Positions 1-8,658 of a stretch of 64,000 nucleotides of DNA are shown here, piece by piece (the first letter of the stretch is position 1; each line of letters starts with the position of its first letter). The DNA is taken from contig NZ_WJIF01000001.1 in NCBI RefSeq assembly GCF_009647605.1, forward strand, positions 107,655 through 171,654, read 5' to 3'. Origin of the DNA: Agromyces agglutinans (GTDB lineage Bacteria > Actinomycetota > Actinomycetes > Actinomycetales > Microbacteriaceae). A program made the position numbers and the translations under genes. Under the pieces are notes generated by a model. It did no database searches and was not told the DNA's origin. It saw only the letters and a program-made list of their open reading frames with translations.

Positions 1-484
1 CCGGGGCCGCCTGCGGAGCGGCAGGCGCGGGTGCCTCGGCGGCCGGAGCCGGCGCGGCCGGCGCAGCCGCCGGAACCTCGGGCGCGGCGGGAGCAGGCGC
101 CGCGGGGGCAGCCTCAGCCGCCGGAGCCTCGGGCGCGGGAGCCTCAGCCGCGGGAGCGGCTTCCGCGGGGGCCTCAGCCGCGGGAGCGGCTTCCGCGGGG
201 GCCGCCTCGGCCGCCGGAGCGGGCTCGGCGGGAGCCGCGGCGCCCGAGCCGTCGCCGATCGTGACGAGGGCCGTGCCGACCTCGACGGTCTCGTCCTCCT
301 GGACGAGGATCGCCTCGATGACCCCCGCGACGGGCGACGGGATCTCGGTGTCGACCTTGTCGGTCGAGACCTCGAGCAGCGGCTCGTCGACCTCGACACG
401 GTCGCCGACGTTCTTCAACCATCGGGTGACCGTGCCCTCAGTGACACTCTCACCGAGTGCCGGGAGGCTGACGGATTCGCTCAT
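1..484 (-). CDS. sucB: Dihydrolipoamide acyltransferase (E2), N-terminal part
   Basis: The N-terminus of a 2-oxoacid dehydrogenase E2 subunit, cut by the left window edge. Residues 1-75 form a lipoyl domain ([11 protein letters not shown] start), with Lys43 in the DKVDTE motif as the expected lipoylation site. An Ala/Pro/Glu-rich swinging-arm linker follows. The start ATG has a GAAGGAG ribosome site 8 nt upstream. The E3 gene lpdA lies 66 nt upstream in the same direction, so the two are probably co-transcribed. Without the catalytic domain, a succinyl- versus acetyltransferase cannot be separated; the succinyl call follows the usual actinobacterial lpdA-sucB order. Confidence 0.85.
   Translation of the reverse strand, partial: MSESVSLPALGESVTEGTVTRWLKNVGDRVEVDEPLLEVSTDKVDTEIPSPVAGVIEAILVQEDETVEVGTALVTIGDGSGAAAPAEPAPAAEAAPAEAAPAAEAPAEAAPAAEAPAPEAPAAEAAPAAPAPAAPEVPAAAPAAPAPAAEAPAPAAPQAAP
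141..200. repeat. 30-bp tandem repeat (two copies) in E2 linker
   Basis: Two perfect adjacent copies of a 30-bp unit, 141-170 and 171-200, inside the Ala/Pro-rich linker of the E2 gene. The unit is in frame (10 codons), so copy-number change would only alter linker length. Confidence 0.85.
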
Positions 485-550
485 GCGCTTTGCTCCTTCA
501 CAGCGTGGGACGCCTTCTAGCTTATTGCAGTCGTATTCGGGGGGACCGGC

Positions 551-1924
551 TCAGAGCGCGTGCAGCGGCTTGCCGGCGAGCTTGAGGAATGCCTCGCCGA
601 GCGCTTCGTTCTGGGTCGGGTGCGCGTGGATGAACGGCGCGACGTCTTCGGGGTAGGCCTCCCAGTTCACGGCGAGCTGCGCTTCGCCGACCAGCTCGCC
701 CACGCGGGCGCCGATCATGTGCACGCCGACGATGGGGCCGTCGTTCACGCGGACGACCTTGATGGAGCCGCTCGTCTCGAGGATGTGGCTCTTGCCGTTG
801 CCGGCGAGGTTGTAGTCGTACGACGAGACCTGGTCGGCTCCGAACTTCTCGGCTGCCCGGGCCTCGGTGTAACCGACCGAGGCGATCTCGGGGTCGCAGT
901 AGGTGACCTTGGGGATGTTGACGTCCTCGACGAGGATCGGGTTCAGCCCGGCGATCTCCTCGGCGACGAAGATGCCCTGCTGGAAGCCGCGGTGGGCGAG
1001 CTGGAGGCCGGGGACGATGTCGCCGACCGCGTAGAGGCCGGGAACGCCGGTGCGCAGGCGCTCGTCGGTGATGACGAATCCGCGGTCGATCGTGACGCCC
1101 GCCTCCTCGTAGCCGAGGTTCGCGGTGACGGGGCCGCGGCCGACGGCCACGAGCAGGAGCTCCGCCTCGACGGTCTCGCCGTTCTCGAGGGTCACGACGA
1201 CGCCGTCGTCGTGCTGGGTCACGCCCTGGAAGCGGACGCCGAGCTTGAACTCGATGCCGCGCTTGCGGAACGCCCGCTCGAGCTGCTTCGAGATCGACTC
1301 CTCCTCGTTGGGCACGAGGTGGGGCAGGGCTTCGATGATGGTGACGTCGGCGCCGAAGGACTTCCACACGCTCGCGAACTCGACGCCGATCACACCGCCG
1401 CCGAGCACGGCGACCTTCTTCGGCACGAAGTCGAGCTGGAGCGCCTGCTCGCTGCTGATGACGCGCCCGGTGATCTCGAGGCCGGGCAGCGAGCGGGTGT
1501 ACGAACCCGTCGCGAGCACGACGTTCTTGCCCGTGTAGCGGTCGTCGCCGACCTGCACGGTCGTCGGCCCGGCCAGGCGGCCCTCGCCCTCGACGACGGT
1601 GATGCCGCGAGCCTTGATCAGGCCCTGCAGGCCCTTCCACTTGCTCGCGACGATGCCCTCGCGGTACGCGGTGACCCGGCTCATGTCGATGCCCTCGAAC
1701 GTCGCACGCACGCCGAAGGTCTCGGAGTCGCGGGCGTTGTCGGCGATCTCGGCCGCGTGGAGCAGCGCCTTGGTCGGGATGCAGCCGCGGTGCAGGCACG
1801 TGCCGCCGAGCTTGTCCTTCTCGATGAGGGCGACGGTCAGGCCCAGTTCGACGGCCCGGATCGCGGCTGCGTAGCCGCCGCTGCCGCCTCCGAGGACGAC
1901 GAGGTCAAAGTTCTGCTCGGACAA
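551..1924 (-). CDS. lpdA: Dihydrolipoyl dehydrogenase (E3)
   Basis: Flavoprotein that reoxidises lipoyl groups of 2-oxoacid dehydrogenase complexes. It has an FAD motif GGGSGG (about residues 12-17), a redox-active disulfide Cys43-Cys48 in GGTCLHRGCIP, a second GGGVIG nucleotide motif, and the C-terminal HAHPTQNE with the His-Glu pair. 457 aa is normal. The TTG at 1922-1924 is chosen as start because AAGGGAGA sits 7 nt upstream. An in-frame ATG at 1945 would put that ribosome site inside the gene and add seven residues before the conserved SEQNFD start. It lies between pepA and the E2 gene on the same strand. Confidence 0.95.
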   Translation of the reverse strand: MSEQNFDLVVLGGGSGGYAAAIRAVELGLTVALIEKDKLGGTCLHRGCIPTKALLHAAEIADNARDSETFGVRATFEGIDMSRVTAYREGIVASKWKGLQGLIKARGITVVEGEGRLAGPTTVQVGDDRYTGKNVVLATGSYTRSLPGLEITGRVISSEQALQLDFVPKKVAVLGGGVIGVEFASVWKSFGADVTIIEALPHLVPNEEESISKQLERAFRKRGIEFKLGVRFQGVTQHDDGVVVTLENGETVEAELLLVAVGRGPVTANLGYEEAGVTIDRGFVITDERLRTGVPGLYAVGDIVPGLQLAHRGFQQGIFVAEEIAGLNPILVEDVNIPKVTYCDPEIASVGYTEARAAEKFGADQVSSYDYNLAGNGKSHILETSGSIKVVRVNDGPIVGVHMIGARVGELVGEAQLAVNWEAYPEDVAPFIHAHPTQNEALGEAFLKLAGKPLHAL

Positions 1925-2023
1925 CCGGAAATCTCCCTTGCGCATCGGTTCTGCGGCATGGACCGCGTCGAACTCGTCGTTCGGCGCAGGCTGCTCGGCG
2001 AGGATCTCGCCTCAACGACCTTA

Positions 2024-3496
2024 CTACCCGGCGGCCAGTCGCTCGGCCAGCCGGATGAGCGTCCGCACGGTCGCGCCGGTGGCGCCGGAGCCGGTGAAAC
2101 CCCACCCCGGGCCGGTGTTGTTCGACGGGCCGGCGAAGTCGAGGTGCGCCCACGGGATCTGGGTGTCGGACCCGTCGCGCCGGCCCACGAACTCGCGCAG
2201 GAAGACGCCGGCCAGCGCCATACCAGGGATCACCGTCCCGAGCTTCGCGTTCGCGAGGTCCGCGACATCCGACTTGAGCGTCGACCGCAGGTAGTCGGGC
2301 AGCGGCATCGGCCACATCGCCTCGTCCACGTCGTCGGCCGCGAGGCGCACGCGCTCGACGAGGTCGGGGTCGCCCATGAGGCCGGTGACGCGGTGACCGA
2401 GGGCGACCACCTGCGCTCCGGTGAGCGTCGCCACGTCGACGATGGCGTCGGGCTGCTCCTCGCCCGCCGCGACGAGGCCGTCGGCGAGCACGAGGCGGCC
2501 CTCGGCGTCGGTGTTGATGACCTCGACGGTCGTGCCGCCCTTGATGCGGATCACGTCGGTGGGGCGCAGAGCCGTCGACGACGGCATGTTCTCGGCGAGG
2601 CAGAGCCAGCCGACGATCCGGATCGGCAGGCCGAGTTCGGCGGCCGCGATCGTTGCCCGCAGCACGGCCGCCGCGCCTGCCATGTCGGTCTTCATGCCGA
2701 TCATCGACGCGGCGGGCTTCAGGGAGAGGCCACCCGAGTCGAACGTGATGCCCTTGCCCACGAGCGCGAGCGTGAAGGCAGCGTCGGCCGGGGCATGCTC
2801 GATCCGCACCAGTCGCGGCGCATGCTGGGAGCCGCGCCCGACGTCGAGGATGCCGCCGAACCCGCCCTCCTCGAGCGCCTCGACGTCCCAGACGCGGACG
2901 CCGAGGCCGGCCGATTCGCCCGTCGTCCGGGCGAGGTCGGCGAACGCCTCGGGCGTGAGGTCGCCCGGCGTGGTGTTCACGAGATCCTTCGTCGCCGCGA
3001 CGGCGGCGACGACGACGCGCACGCGCTCGAGGCCGACCGCATCGGCGTCGAGCCGCGAGTGCGCCTCGACCCGGGCGGGCGGAGCCTTCGGCTCCGAGCG
3101 GTACGCCGTGAAGCGGTAGGCGCCGAGGCCGGCGCCCTCGAGCGCGGCGGCGACGACGTCGGCGGATGCCCCGTCCAGGGCGAGCCCGACGCGATCGACC
3201 TCGCCCGCCTGCCGAAGGGCGGCACCGGCGGCCAGCCTCGCGGCCGGGGCATCCACTCGCTCGCCGACGCCGACCACGAGGATGACGCGAGGCCCGCCGT
3301 CGCGACCGGGCAGTCGCGTGAGCTCCTCGGCGGCGCCGCTCGCACCGAGCGCGCCGAGGGCGTCGCCGACCCAGTCGATCCCGGCGTCGTCGAGGAGCGT
3401 CGGGCCTTCGCCGCCCTGCATGGCGAACAGCACGAGGGCGTCGGCATCGGACTCGGCGGCGGGGGAGGGCAGGAGGGCCAGGATCGGGGCGGACAT
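2024..3496 (-). CDS. pepA: Leucyl aminopeptidase (M17)
   Basis: Cytosolic dinuclear-metal aminopeptidase, 490 aa. The C-terminal M17 catalytic domain carries the metal and active-site residues: Lys248 in GKGITFDSGG, Asp253, Lys260, Asp271, and Asp330/Glu332/Arg334 in the hallmark NTDAEGRL. ATG at 3494-3496 is preceded by TACGAT and 7 nt, so the message is probably leaderless; the frame stays open further upstream, but that part reads across the divergent PAC2 gene. It is divergent to the PAC2 protein gene and upstream of lpdA. Confidence 0.95.
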   Translation of the reverse strand: MSAPILALLPSPAAESDADALVLFAMQGGEGPTLLDDAGIDWVGDALGALGASGAAEELTRLPGRDGGPRVILVVGVGERVDAPAARLAAGAALRQAGEVDRVGLALDGASADVVAAALEGAGLGAYRFTAYRSEPKAPPARVEAHSRLDADAVGLERVRVVVAAVAATKDLVNTTPGDLTPEAFADLARTTGESAGLGVRVWDVEALEEGGFGGILDVGRGSQHAPRLVRIEHAPADAAFTLALVGKGITFDSGGLSLKPAASMIGMKTDMAGAAAVLRATIAAAELGLPIRIVGWLCLAENMPSSTALRPTDVIRIKGGTTVEVINTDAEGRLVLADGLVAAGEEQPDAIVDVATLTGAQVVALGHRVTGLMGDPDLVERVRLAADDVDEAMWPMPLPDYLRSTLKSDVADLANAKLGTVIPGMALAGVFLREFVGRRDGSDTQIPWAHLDFAGPSNNTGPGWGFTGSGATGATVRTLIRLAERLAAG

Positions 3497-3509
3497 GCCC
3501 TCGATCGTA
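3497..3509 (-). promoter_or_regulatory. -10 box of leaderless pepA
   Basis: Minus-strand TACGAT at 3504-3509 ends 7 nt before the ATG, putting the transcription start at or next to the start codon. No ribosome site is present. Confidence 0.6.
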
Positions 3510-3571
3510 CGTGTTCGCTCTCGGCACAGCCGGTGGGCGGGCGCTGCGGCCGGGCGCCTGCGCCGCGTCAG

Positions 3572-3583
3572 TACGCTGGAGAC
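3572..3583 (+). promoter_or_regulatory. -10 box of leaderless PAC2 gene
   Basis: TACGCT at 3572-3577 is followed by 6 nt and then the ATG. It faces the pepA promoter across an 87-bp spacer. Confidence 0.6.
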
Positions 3584-4510
3584 ATGCGCGATCCCCGCTC
3601 CCTCTACGAGCTCAACCCCGACGTGACGGTGCCCCGAGGGCTGCCGCTCGTCGCGGGCCTCACGGGGTTCGCCGACGCCGGAGCGGCGGTCGCGCAGGTG
3701 ACCGAGTACCTCCGGTCGACGCTCGAGCGCACCGAGGTCGCACACTTCGACGCCGACGAACTCCTCGACTACCGCGCCCGCCGGCCGATCATCCTCTTCG
3801 ACGGCGATCACCTCGCCGACTACCGGCCGGCGCGGCTCTCGCTCGACCTCGCGAAAGACGAACTGGGCCGCTCCTTCCTCCTGCTCACCGGGTACGAGCC
3901 CGACTTCCAATGGGAGCGCTTCGGAGCGGCCGTGCTCGGCCTGATCGAGGATCTCGGCGTCGCGTCGACGACATGGGTCAACGCCATCCCGATGCCCGTG
4001 CCGCACACGCGGCCGATCTCGCTCACGGTCAGCGGCAACCGCTCCGAGCTGATCGAGGCCATGTCAGTCTGGCGGCCCACGACGGAGGCGCCCGCGAACG
4101 CCCTGCACTTGGTCGAGTACCGGTTGCACGAGGCGGGCGACCCGATCGCGGGGTTCGTGCTGCTGATCCCGCACTATCTCTCCGACACCGAGTACCCCGC
4201 CGCCGCGGTCGCCGCGCTCGAGGCGATCTCCGCGGCGACCGGCCTCATCTTCCCGACCGACGTCCTGCGCGAACAGGGCCGCGACTTCGCGGCGCGCATC
4301 GACGAGCAGGTCGCCGAGAACGGCGACCTTGCCAAGCTCGTGCACACCCTCGAGGAGCGCCACGACTCCTACATGGAGGGCACCGTCCTGCGGTCGCCGC
4401 TGACCGACGAAGACGGCGAGGTGCCGTCCGCCGACGAGATCGCCGCGGAGCTCGAGAAGTTCCTCGCGTTCCGACGCGGCCGCGACGACGAGCCGCCGCT
4501 GGGCGGCTGA
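3584..4510 (+). CDS. PAC2 family protein
   Basis: 308-aa protein of the PAC2 family, whose eukaryotic member is a proteasome assembly chaperone. Actinobacterial members have no settled role. The N-terminal two thirds (LPLVAGLTGFADAG onward) form the PAC2 fold; the C-terminal part is an acidic helical tail. A leaderless start is supported by TACGCT 6 nt before the ATG. The divergent neighbour is pepA, so a link to protein turnover is conceivable but not shown. It has no signal peptide or membrane segment. Confidence 0.85.
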   Translation: MRDPRSLYELNPDVTVPRGLPLVAGLTGFADAGAAVAQVTEYLRSTLERTEVAHFDADELLDYRARRPIILFDGDHLADYRPARLSLDLAKDELGRSFLLLTGYEPDFQWERFGAAVLGLIEDLGVASTTWVNAIPMPVPHTRPISLTVSGNRSELIEAMSVWRPTTEAPANALHLVEYRLHEAGDPIAGFVLLIPHYLSDTEYPAAAVAALEAISAATGLIFPTDVLREQGRDFAARIDEQVAENGDLAKLVHTLEERHDSYMEGTVLRSPLTDEDGEVPSADEIAAELEKFLAFRRGRDDEPPLGG

Positions 4511-4619
4511 GCACGGGAATGTCCCGGTCAGGCGCGACGTTCCGGTAGGAGAAGCGTCGAGCGCGGGGTGGTCGGCCGCGCCGAAGCGGCGCGATGGCGC
4601 AGGGGGGCCCTGCGCGCGG

Positions 4620-4625
4620 TATAAT
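4620..4625 (+). promoter_or_regulatory. Candidate -10 box upstream of rpoD
   Basis: An exact TATAAT lies 157 bp before the rpoD ATG, with no good -35 at 16-18 bp. A TTGACA at 4684-4689 is a second possible promoter element but lacks a matching -10. The 272-bp gap 4511-4782 holds nothing else recognisable. Confidence 0.4.
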
Positions 4626-4782
4626 TGTAGGCAGGACCCGTTCTCGTCCGAACCGCGCGACCCGATCGCGATGCACGGCGGACTTGACATGGGTCCTCAT
4701 AGTGTCCGAAACACCGGACCCGGAGCACCAGCCGGTGCCGACCCGTACCGGGGTCGTGCGCCGGCGAGAGAGGTCGAATCCC

Positions 4783-6129
4783 ATGGCATCCAAGCCCACC
4801 ACGGCAGCCGAACCCGCAGAGGCGAAGGCGGCCGCGACGAAGGCCGCCGCCAAGCCTGCGAGCAAGCCCGCCGCCAAGGCGCCCGCCAAGCCAGCGGCGA
4901 AGACGGGAGCGAAGTCGACGACGGCGTCGAAGACCCCGCGCACGACGACGGCGAAGGCGTCCACCAAAGCGAAGGGCAAGGCCGCCGGCGCCGACGAGGC
5001 CGACGACGACGAGATCGAGCCGGTCGAGATCGACGAGGCCGAGGTCGCGGCCGATGTCGAGACGCCCGAAGCCGAGGCGGCCGAGGCATCCGACGACGCC
5101 GAAGAAGAGGAGGCGGCGCCGATCCCGGTCGAACCGCACCCGACCGGCGCGCTGGTGCTGCGCGCGGTCGACGACGAAGACGAGGTTCCCGTCTACTCGT
5201 CCGCGATCACGGGCGCCACCGCCGACCCGGTCAAGGACTACCTCAAGCAGATCGGCAAGGTCGCGCTGCTGAACGCGGCCGAAGAGGTCGAGCTCGCGAT
5301 GCGCATCGAGGCGGGCCTCTTCGCCGAGGAGAAGCTCTCGCACATGTCCGACGCCGAGAAGCGCACCCAGCTCGGCCGCGAGCTGCAGTGGGTCGCGAAG
5401 GACGGCCAGCGCGCCAAGAGCCACCTCCTCGGCGCGAACCTGCGACTCGTGGTCTCGCTCGCCAAGCGCTACACCGGTCGTGGCATGCAGTTCCTCGACC
5501 TCATCCAGGAGGGCAACCTGGGCCTGATCCGTGCGGTCGAGAAGTTCGACTACACGAAGGGCTTCAAGTTCTCGACGTACGCGACGTGGTGGATCCGCCA
5601 GGCGATCACACGCGCCATGGCCGACCAGGCGCGCACGATCCGCATCCCCGTGCACATGGTCGAGGTCATCAACAAGCTAGCGCGCGTGCAGCGCCAGATG
5701 CTGCAGGACCTGGGTCGCGAGCCCACGCCCGAGGAGCTGTCGAAGGAACTCGACATGACCCCCGAGAAGGTCATCGAGGTGCAGAAGTACGGCCGCGAGC
5801 CGATCTCGCTGCACACCCCGCTCGGTGAAGACGGCGACAGCGAATTCGGCGACCTGATCGAAGACACCGAGGCGGTCGTCCCGGCCGACGCGGTGGGCTT
5901 CACGATGCTGCAGAAGCAGCTCGAGTCGCTGCTCGACTCGCTGAGCGAGCGCGAGGCGGGCGTCATCCGCATGCGCTTCGGCCTGGGCGACGGCATGCCG
6001 AAGACCCTCGACCAGATCGGCGACACGTTCGGCGTCACGCGCGAGCGGATCCGCCAGATCGAGTCCAAGACGATGGCGAAGCTGCGCCACCCGTCGCGCT
6101 CGCAGTCGCTCCGCGACTACCTCGAGTAG
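4783..6129 (+). CDS. rpoD: Principal RNA polymerase sigma factor
   Basis: Primary sigma-70 (HrdB/SigA type), 448 aa. The first 115 residues are a low-complexity Lys/Ala then Asp/Glu-rich region typical of actinobacterial primary sigmas. Regions 1.2-2.4 follow ([20 protein letters not shown], then the -10-binding [10 protein letters not shown]). Regions 3 and 4 end with the RERIRQIE helix-turn-helix and a C-terminal LRDYLE. ATG at 4783 is chosen because it begins the conserved MASK lead and has GAGAGAGG upstream. Seven bases separate it from the MurT-like gene, so read-through is likely. Confidence 0.95.
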   Translation: MASKPTTAAEPAEAKAAATKAAAKPASKPAAKAPAKPAAKTGAKSTTASKTPRTTTAKASTKAKGKAAGADEADDDEIEPVEIDEAEVAADVETPEAEAAEASDDAEEEEAAPIPVEPHPTGALVLRAVDDEDEVPVYSSAITGATADPVKDYLKQIGKVALLNAAEEVELAMRIEAGLFAEEKLSHMSDAEKRTQLGRELQWVAKDGQRAKSHLLGANLRLVVSLAKRYTGRGMQFLDLIQEGNLGLIRAVEKFDYTKGFKFSTYATWWIRQAITRAMADQARTIRIPVHMVEVINKLARVQRQMLQDLGREPTPEELSKELDMTPEKVIEVQKYGREPISLHTPLGEDGDSEFGDLIEDTEAVVPADAVGFTMLQKQLESLLDSLSEREAGVIRMRFGLGDGMPKTLDQIGDTFGVTRERIRQIESKTMAKLRHPSRSQSLRDYLE

Positions 6130-6136
6130 GCCGCCG

Positions 6137-7393
6137 GTGCGCTACGCGCCGGCGATCCTCGTCGGCAGGCTCACCCGATTCGCCGCCCGGCTGCGCAAGC
6201 CCGGCGGCGGATCGGCCGTTCCCGGCCTCGTGGTCAACCGCGTCGCGCCCCGGTACCTGAAGCGCACACTGTCGGGCTTCCCGCAGGGCCTGATCGTGGT
6301 CTCGGGGTCGAGCGGCAAGTCGACGACGACGAAGATGCTCGTCGCGATCCTGCGCGCGCACGGCGTCGACGTGTTCACGAACCCGTCGACCGCGAACATC
6401 AGCCAGGGGCTGACGTCTGCGCTGCTCGAGCAGGCCGACTGGCGCGGCCGCGTGCCGGGCGACGTCGCCGTGCTCGAGATGGACGAGGGTCACGGCGCAG
6501 TCGTCATGCAGGGCGTCGACGCCCGCATCGTCGCGCTGACGAACGTGATGGTCGACCAGATCGACCGCTTCCACGACTCCGCGATGGTCGTCGGCATGCT
6601 CGCCCGCATCGCCACACGCGCGAACGAGTCGCTCGTCGTGAACGCCGACGACGCGGCACTCGAGCGCCTCGCGGCGACCGTCGGCACCGGCCTGGCCGTG
6701 CACCGGTACGGCGTCTCCGCCGGAGTGCTCGCGGGCTCGCCGCGCGGCTTGGGGTACGCGGAGACGAGTCCGTCGCGACTGTCGCCGGCCGACGGCGTGG
6801 TCGTCGAGGAGGTCGACGGCTCGCGGGCCGCGCTGGCCGACGGCGAGGCATCCGTCGCGATCCGGCTTCCCGCACGCGGGACCCACTACGCGGTGGACGC
6901 CGCCGCGGCGTACGCGACGGCCAAGGCGACGCTCGGCGAGCGGTTCGATCGCGACACCGCGCGTGACGCGCTGAGCGCGATCCCGGCGGTGTTCGGTCGC
7001 GGCGAGCGCACGACGGTGCGCGGACAGGAGGTCGAGTTCGTCCTCGTGCAGAATCCGGCCAGCTACCAGCTCAACGTCGACGGCATCGAACGCGGGACCG
7101 AGCAGATCCTGTTCGCGATCGGCTCCGACGTGCGAGACCCCTCCTATTTCTGGCCGACGGATGCCTCGGCGCTGCGGCGCGTGGCGATCGTGAGCGGTTC
7201 GAAGGCGGCCGAGGCGGCGCTGATGCTCGCCTACGACGGCGTGGAGATCGGCCGGGTGGAACCCGACCTCGCGCGTGCCGTCGACGACTTCCTCGCCGCG
7301 CCGGCGCCGATCGCCGGCGTGAAGACGATCGTCTTCTCCGCCGACGCCATGCGGCGCACCCGCGCCCACCTCGGACTCACGGGAACCGAATGA
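6137..7393 (+). CDS. murT: MurT-like Mur ligase subunit without zinc ribbon
   Basis: 418-aa Mur-ligase-family protein with a C-terminal DUF1727 (MurT) domain. MurT activates the D-Glu alpha-carboxyl of lipid II using ATP. Seen here: a P-loop GSSGKST (57-63), acidic LEMDEG (113-118), TNVMVDQIDRF (135-145, the MurT motif), and in the C-terminal domain QNPASYQ and VRDPSYFWPTD. Canonical MurT has a four-cysteine zinc ribbon in the central domain; this protein contains no cysteine. A GTG at 6137 starts it 7 nt after rpoD, and its end overlaps gatD as ATGA, so the two products are expected to form a complex. Confidence 0.85.
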   Translation: MRYAPAILVGRLTRFAARLRKPGGGSAVPGLVVNRVAPRYLKRTLSGFPQGLIVVSGSSGKSTTTKMLVAILRAHGVDVFTNPSTANISQGLTSALLEQADWRGRVPGDVAVLEMDEGHGAVVMQGVDARIVALTNVMVDQIDRFHDSAMVVGMLARIATRANESLVVNADDAALERLAATVGTGLAVHRYGVSAGVLAGSPRGLGYAETSPSRLSPADGVVVEEVDGSRAALADGEASVAIRLPARGTHYAVDAAAAYATAKATLGERFDRDTARDALSAIPAVFGRGERTTVRGQEVEFVLVQNPASYQLNVDGIERGTEQILFAIGSDVRDPSYFWPTDASALRRVAIVSGSKAAEAALMLAYDGVEIGRVEPDLARAVDDFLAAPAPIAGVKTIVFSADAMRRTRAHLGLTGTE

Positions 7394-8124
7394 GCTTCAC
7401 GATCGCGAGCCTCGTGCCGTCGCTGCTGAACACGAACGGCGATGCCGAGAACGCCGCGGTGCTCGCGCGCCGCCTCGGCTGGGCCGGACACGACGCCAGG
7501 GTGGTCGCCGTCGAGGACGCGCGCGACCTGCCCGAGCGGGTCGACGCCGTCGTCATCGGATCGGGGAACGACTCGACGCTCCGCGCGGCGCGCGAGCGAC
7601 TGCTGACCGTGCACGACGAACTGCGCCGCTGGGGCACCGAGGGCGTCCCGATCCTTGCGATCGGCACCGGGTGGGAGCTGCTCAGTTGGGGCGTCGAGCT
7701 CGCCGACGGCACGGCCGTCGAGGGACTCGGGGTTCTGCCCGGCCGTGCCGTCGCCCGCGACGGCCGCGTCACCGGCGACCTCGTCGTGCGCACCCCGCGG
7801 TTCGGGCACCTCGTCGGCTTCGAGAACCACGCGCGCGACTACGTCCAGGCCGAGGCCTCACCGCTCGGTCGTCTCGTCTCCGGCAGCGGCAACGGGCGCG
7901 GCGCCGGCCAGGAGGGCGTGGTGATGGGCTGGGTGCTCGGCACGCACCTGCACGGCCCCGTGCTCGCGAAGAACCCGTCGTTCGCCGACGCGATCATCGC
8001 CGAGATGGCCGCACGCACCGGCGTCGAGTACGAGCCGGGGGAGCAGGCCCTCGTCGTCGACGGCTACGCCGCCGCTGCACGCGAGGCGCAGTTGAAGGCG
8101 GCGGGCATCACGCTCGGGCGCTGA
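7390..8124 (+). CDS. gatD: GatD-like amidotransferase subunit lacking catalytic Cys
   Basis: 244-aa homologue of GatD, the glutaminase subunit that feeds ammonia to MurT. The family landmarks are present: LNTNGDAEN N-terminus, DGTAVEGLGVLPG, VGFENHA, and the C-terminal GTHLHGP with His188. The nucleophile position in the usual ICGGYQ motif reads IGTGWE here, so Gly92 (codon 7663-7665) replaces Cys. There is no cysteine anywhere in the protein, so classical glutamine hydrolysis should be impossible. A four-base overlap with murT indicates translational coupling. It may be a structural partner or bind another amine donor; the product is not established. Confidence 0.85.
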   Translation: MSFTIASLVPSLLNTNGDAENAAVLARRLGWAGHDARVVAVEDARDLPERVDAVVIGSGNDSTLRAARERLLTVHDELRRWGTEGVPILAIGTGWELLSWGVELADGTAVEGLGVLPGRAVARDGRVTGDLVVRTPRFGHLVGFENHARDYVQAEASPLGRLVSGSGNGRGAGQEGVVMGWVLGTHLHGPVLAKNPSFADAIIAEMAARTGVEYEPGEQALVVDGYAAAAREAQLKAAGITLGR

Positions 8125-8154
8125 GCTCGGCGGCGACCCGCTCTCCGGACTCCC

Positions 8155-8203
8155 GCCGACCGTGCGAAGCCGCCCACGCGAAGCCGACCGTGCGAAGCCG
8201 CCC
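8155..8203. repeat. 21-bp direct repeat downstream of gatD
   Basis: Two perfect 21-bp copies, 8155-8175 and 8183-8203, 28-bp period, in the gap before the terminator. Function is unknown; no coding frame spans them convincingly. Confidence 0.7.
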
Positions 8204-8235
8204 GGGTGGCCCCGCCCCGGTGACGCCGCAAACGA

Positions 8236-8266
8236 CGAACGCCCCGCCGGTGTGGCGGGGCGTTCG
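8236..8266. terminator. Bidirectional terminator hairpin
   Basis: Perfect 13-bp stem CGAACGCCCCGCC / GGCGGGGCGTTCG with a 5-nt loop between convergent gatD and the small zinc protein gene. No T-tract. Confidence 0.75.
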
Positions 8267-8280
8267 GTGGTTCGGGGACC

Positions 8281-8514
8281 TCAGTCGCGCGTGTCGACGA
8301 GCAGTCGCGACGACTCGTCGTGCCAGCTCTGCGCGATCTCGGCCAGCTTCTCCTGGTGCTTGCGTCCGTGGTGGGCGCAGAACAGGAGCTCGCCGCTCGC
8401 GACGGTCACCCGGATGTAGGCCTGGGCGCCGCAGGCGTCGCAGCGGTCGAGCGCCGTGAGCTCGTACGGGGCCTCGGCTTCGGCCGCACCGGTGGTGTCG
8501 GTGTACTGCGTCAT
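8281..8514 (-). CDS. Small zinc-ribbon protein (DUF7455-like)
   Basis: 77-aa actinobacterial protein. Its second half has CDACG followed by FCAHH, a CxxC...CxxH arrangement likely to bind zinc. The ATG at 8512-8514 has a very strong GGAGGAG site 3-9 nt upstream, preferred over an in-frame start seven codons earlier. Proteins of this type are widespread in actinobacteria, often next to rpoD or gyrase/topoisomerase genes as here; the function is unknown. Divergent to parE. Confidence 0.75.
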   Translation of the reverse strand: MTQYTDTTGAAEAEAPYELTALDRCDACGAQAYIRVTVASGELLFCAHHGRKHQEKLAEIAQSWHDESSRLLVDTRD

Positions 8515-8644
8515 GGCTCCTCCTCCATCGCTCACGATCCGTTCGGTTCATCCATGTAAACACGCGCGAGGCCGCGACCCTGCCCGCTGGCCGGGCATTT
8601 CGCTCAGCGCGTAGCGCCTGCGCCGGGGTGTCGCCGGTGGTCAG

Positions 8645-8658
8645 TAGGCTTGGGCGAC
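8645..8658 (+). promoter_or_regulatory. -10 box of leaderless parE
   Basis: TAGGCT at 8645-8650, then 8 nt, then GTG at 8659. A possible in-frame TTG at 8650 overlaps the box and is rejected as start. Confidence 0.5.

Noticed and set aside
560..4510. Very long frame on the plus strand (over 1,200 codons) across lpdA, pepA and the PAC2 gene
   Set aside because: It is antisense to lpdA and pepA, which have clear catalytic motifs. Only the final 308 codons, from 3584, form a real gene. High GC keeps antisense frames open.
4684..4712. TTGACA before rpoD as main promoter
   Set aside because: No acceptable -10 at 16-18 bp; kept only as a weak alternative to the TATAAT at 4620.
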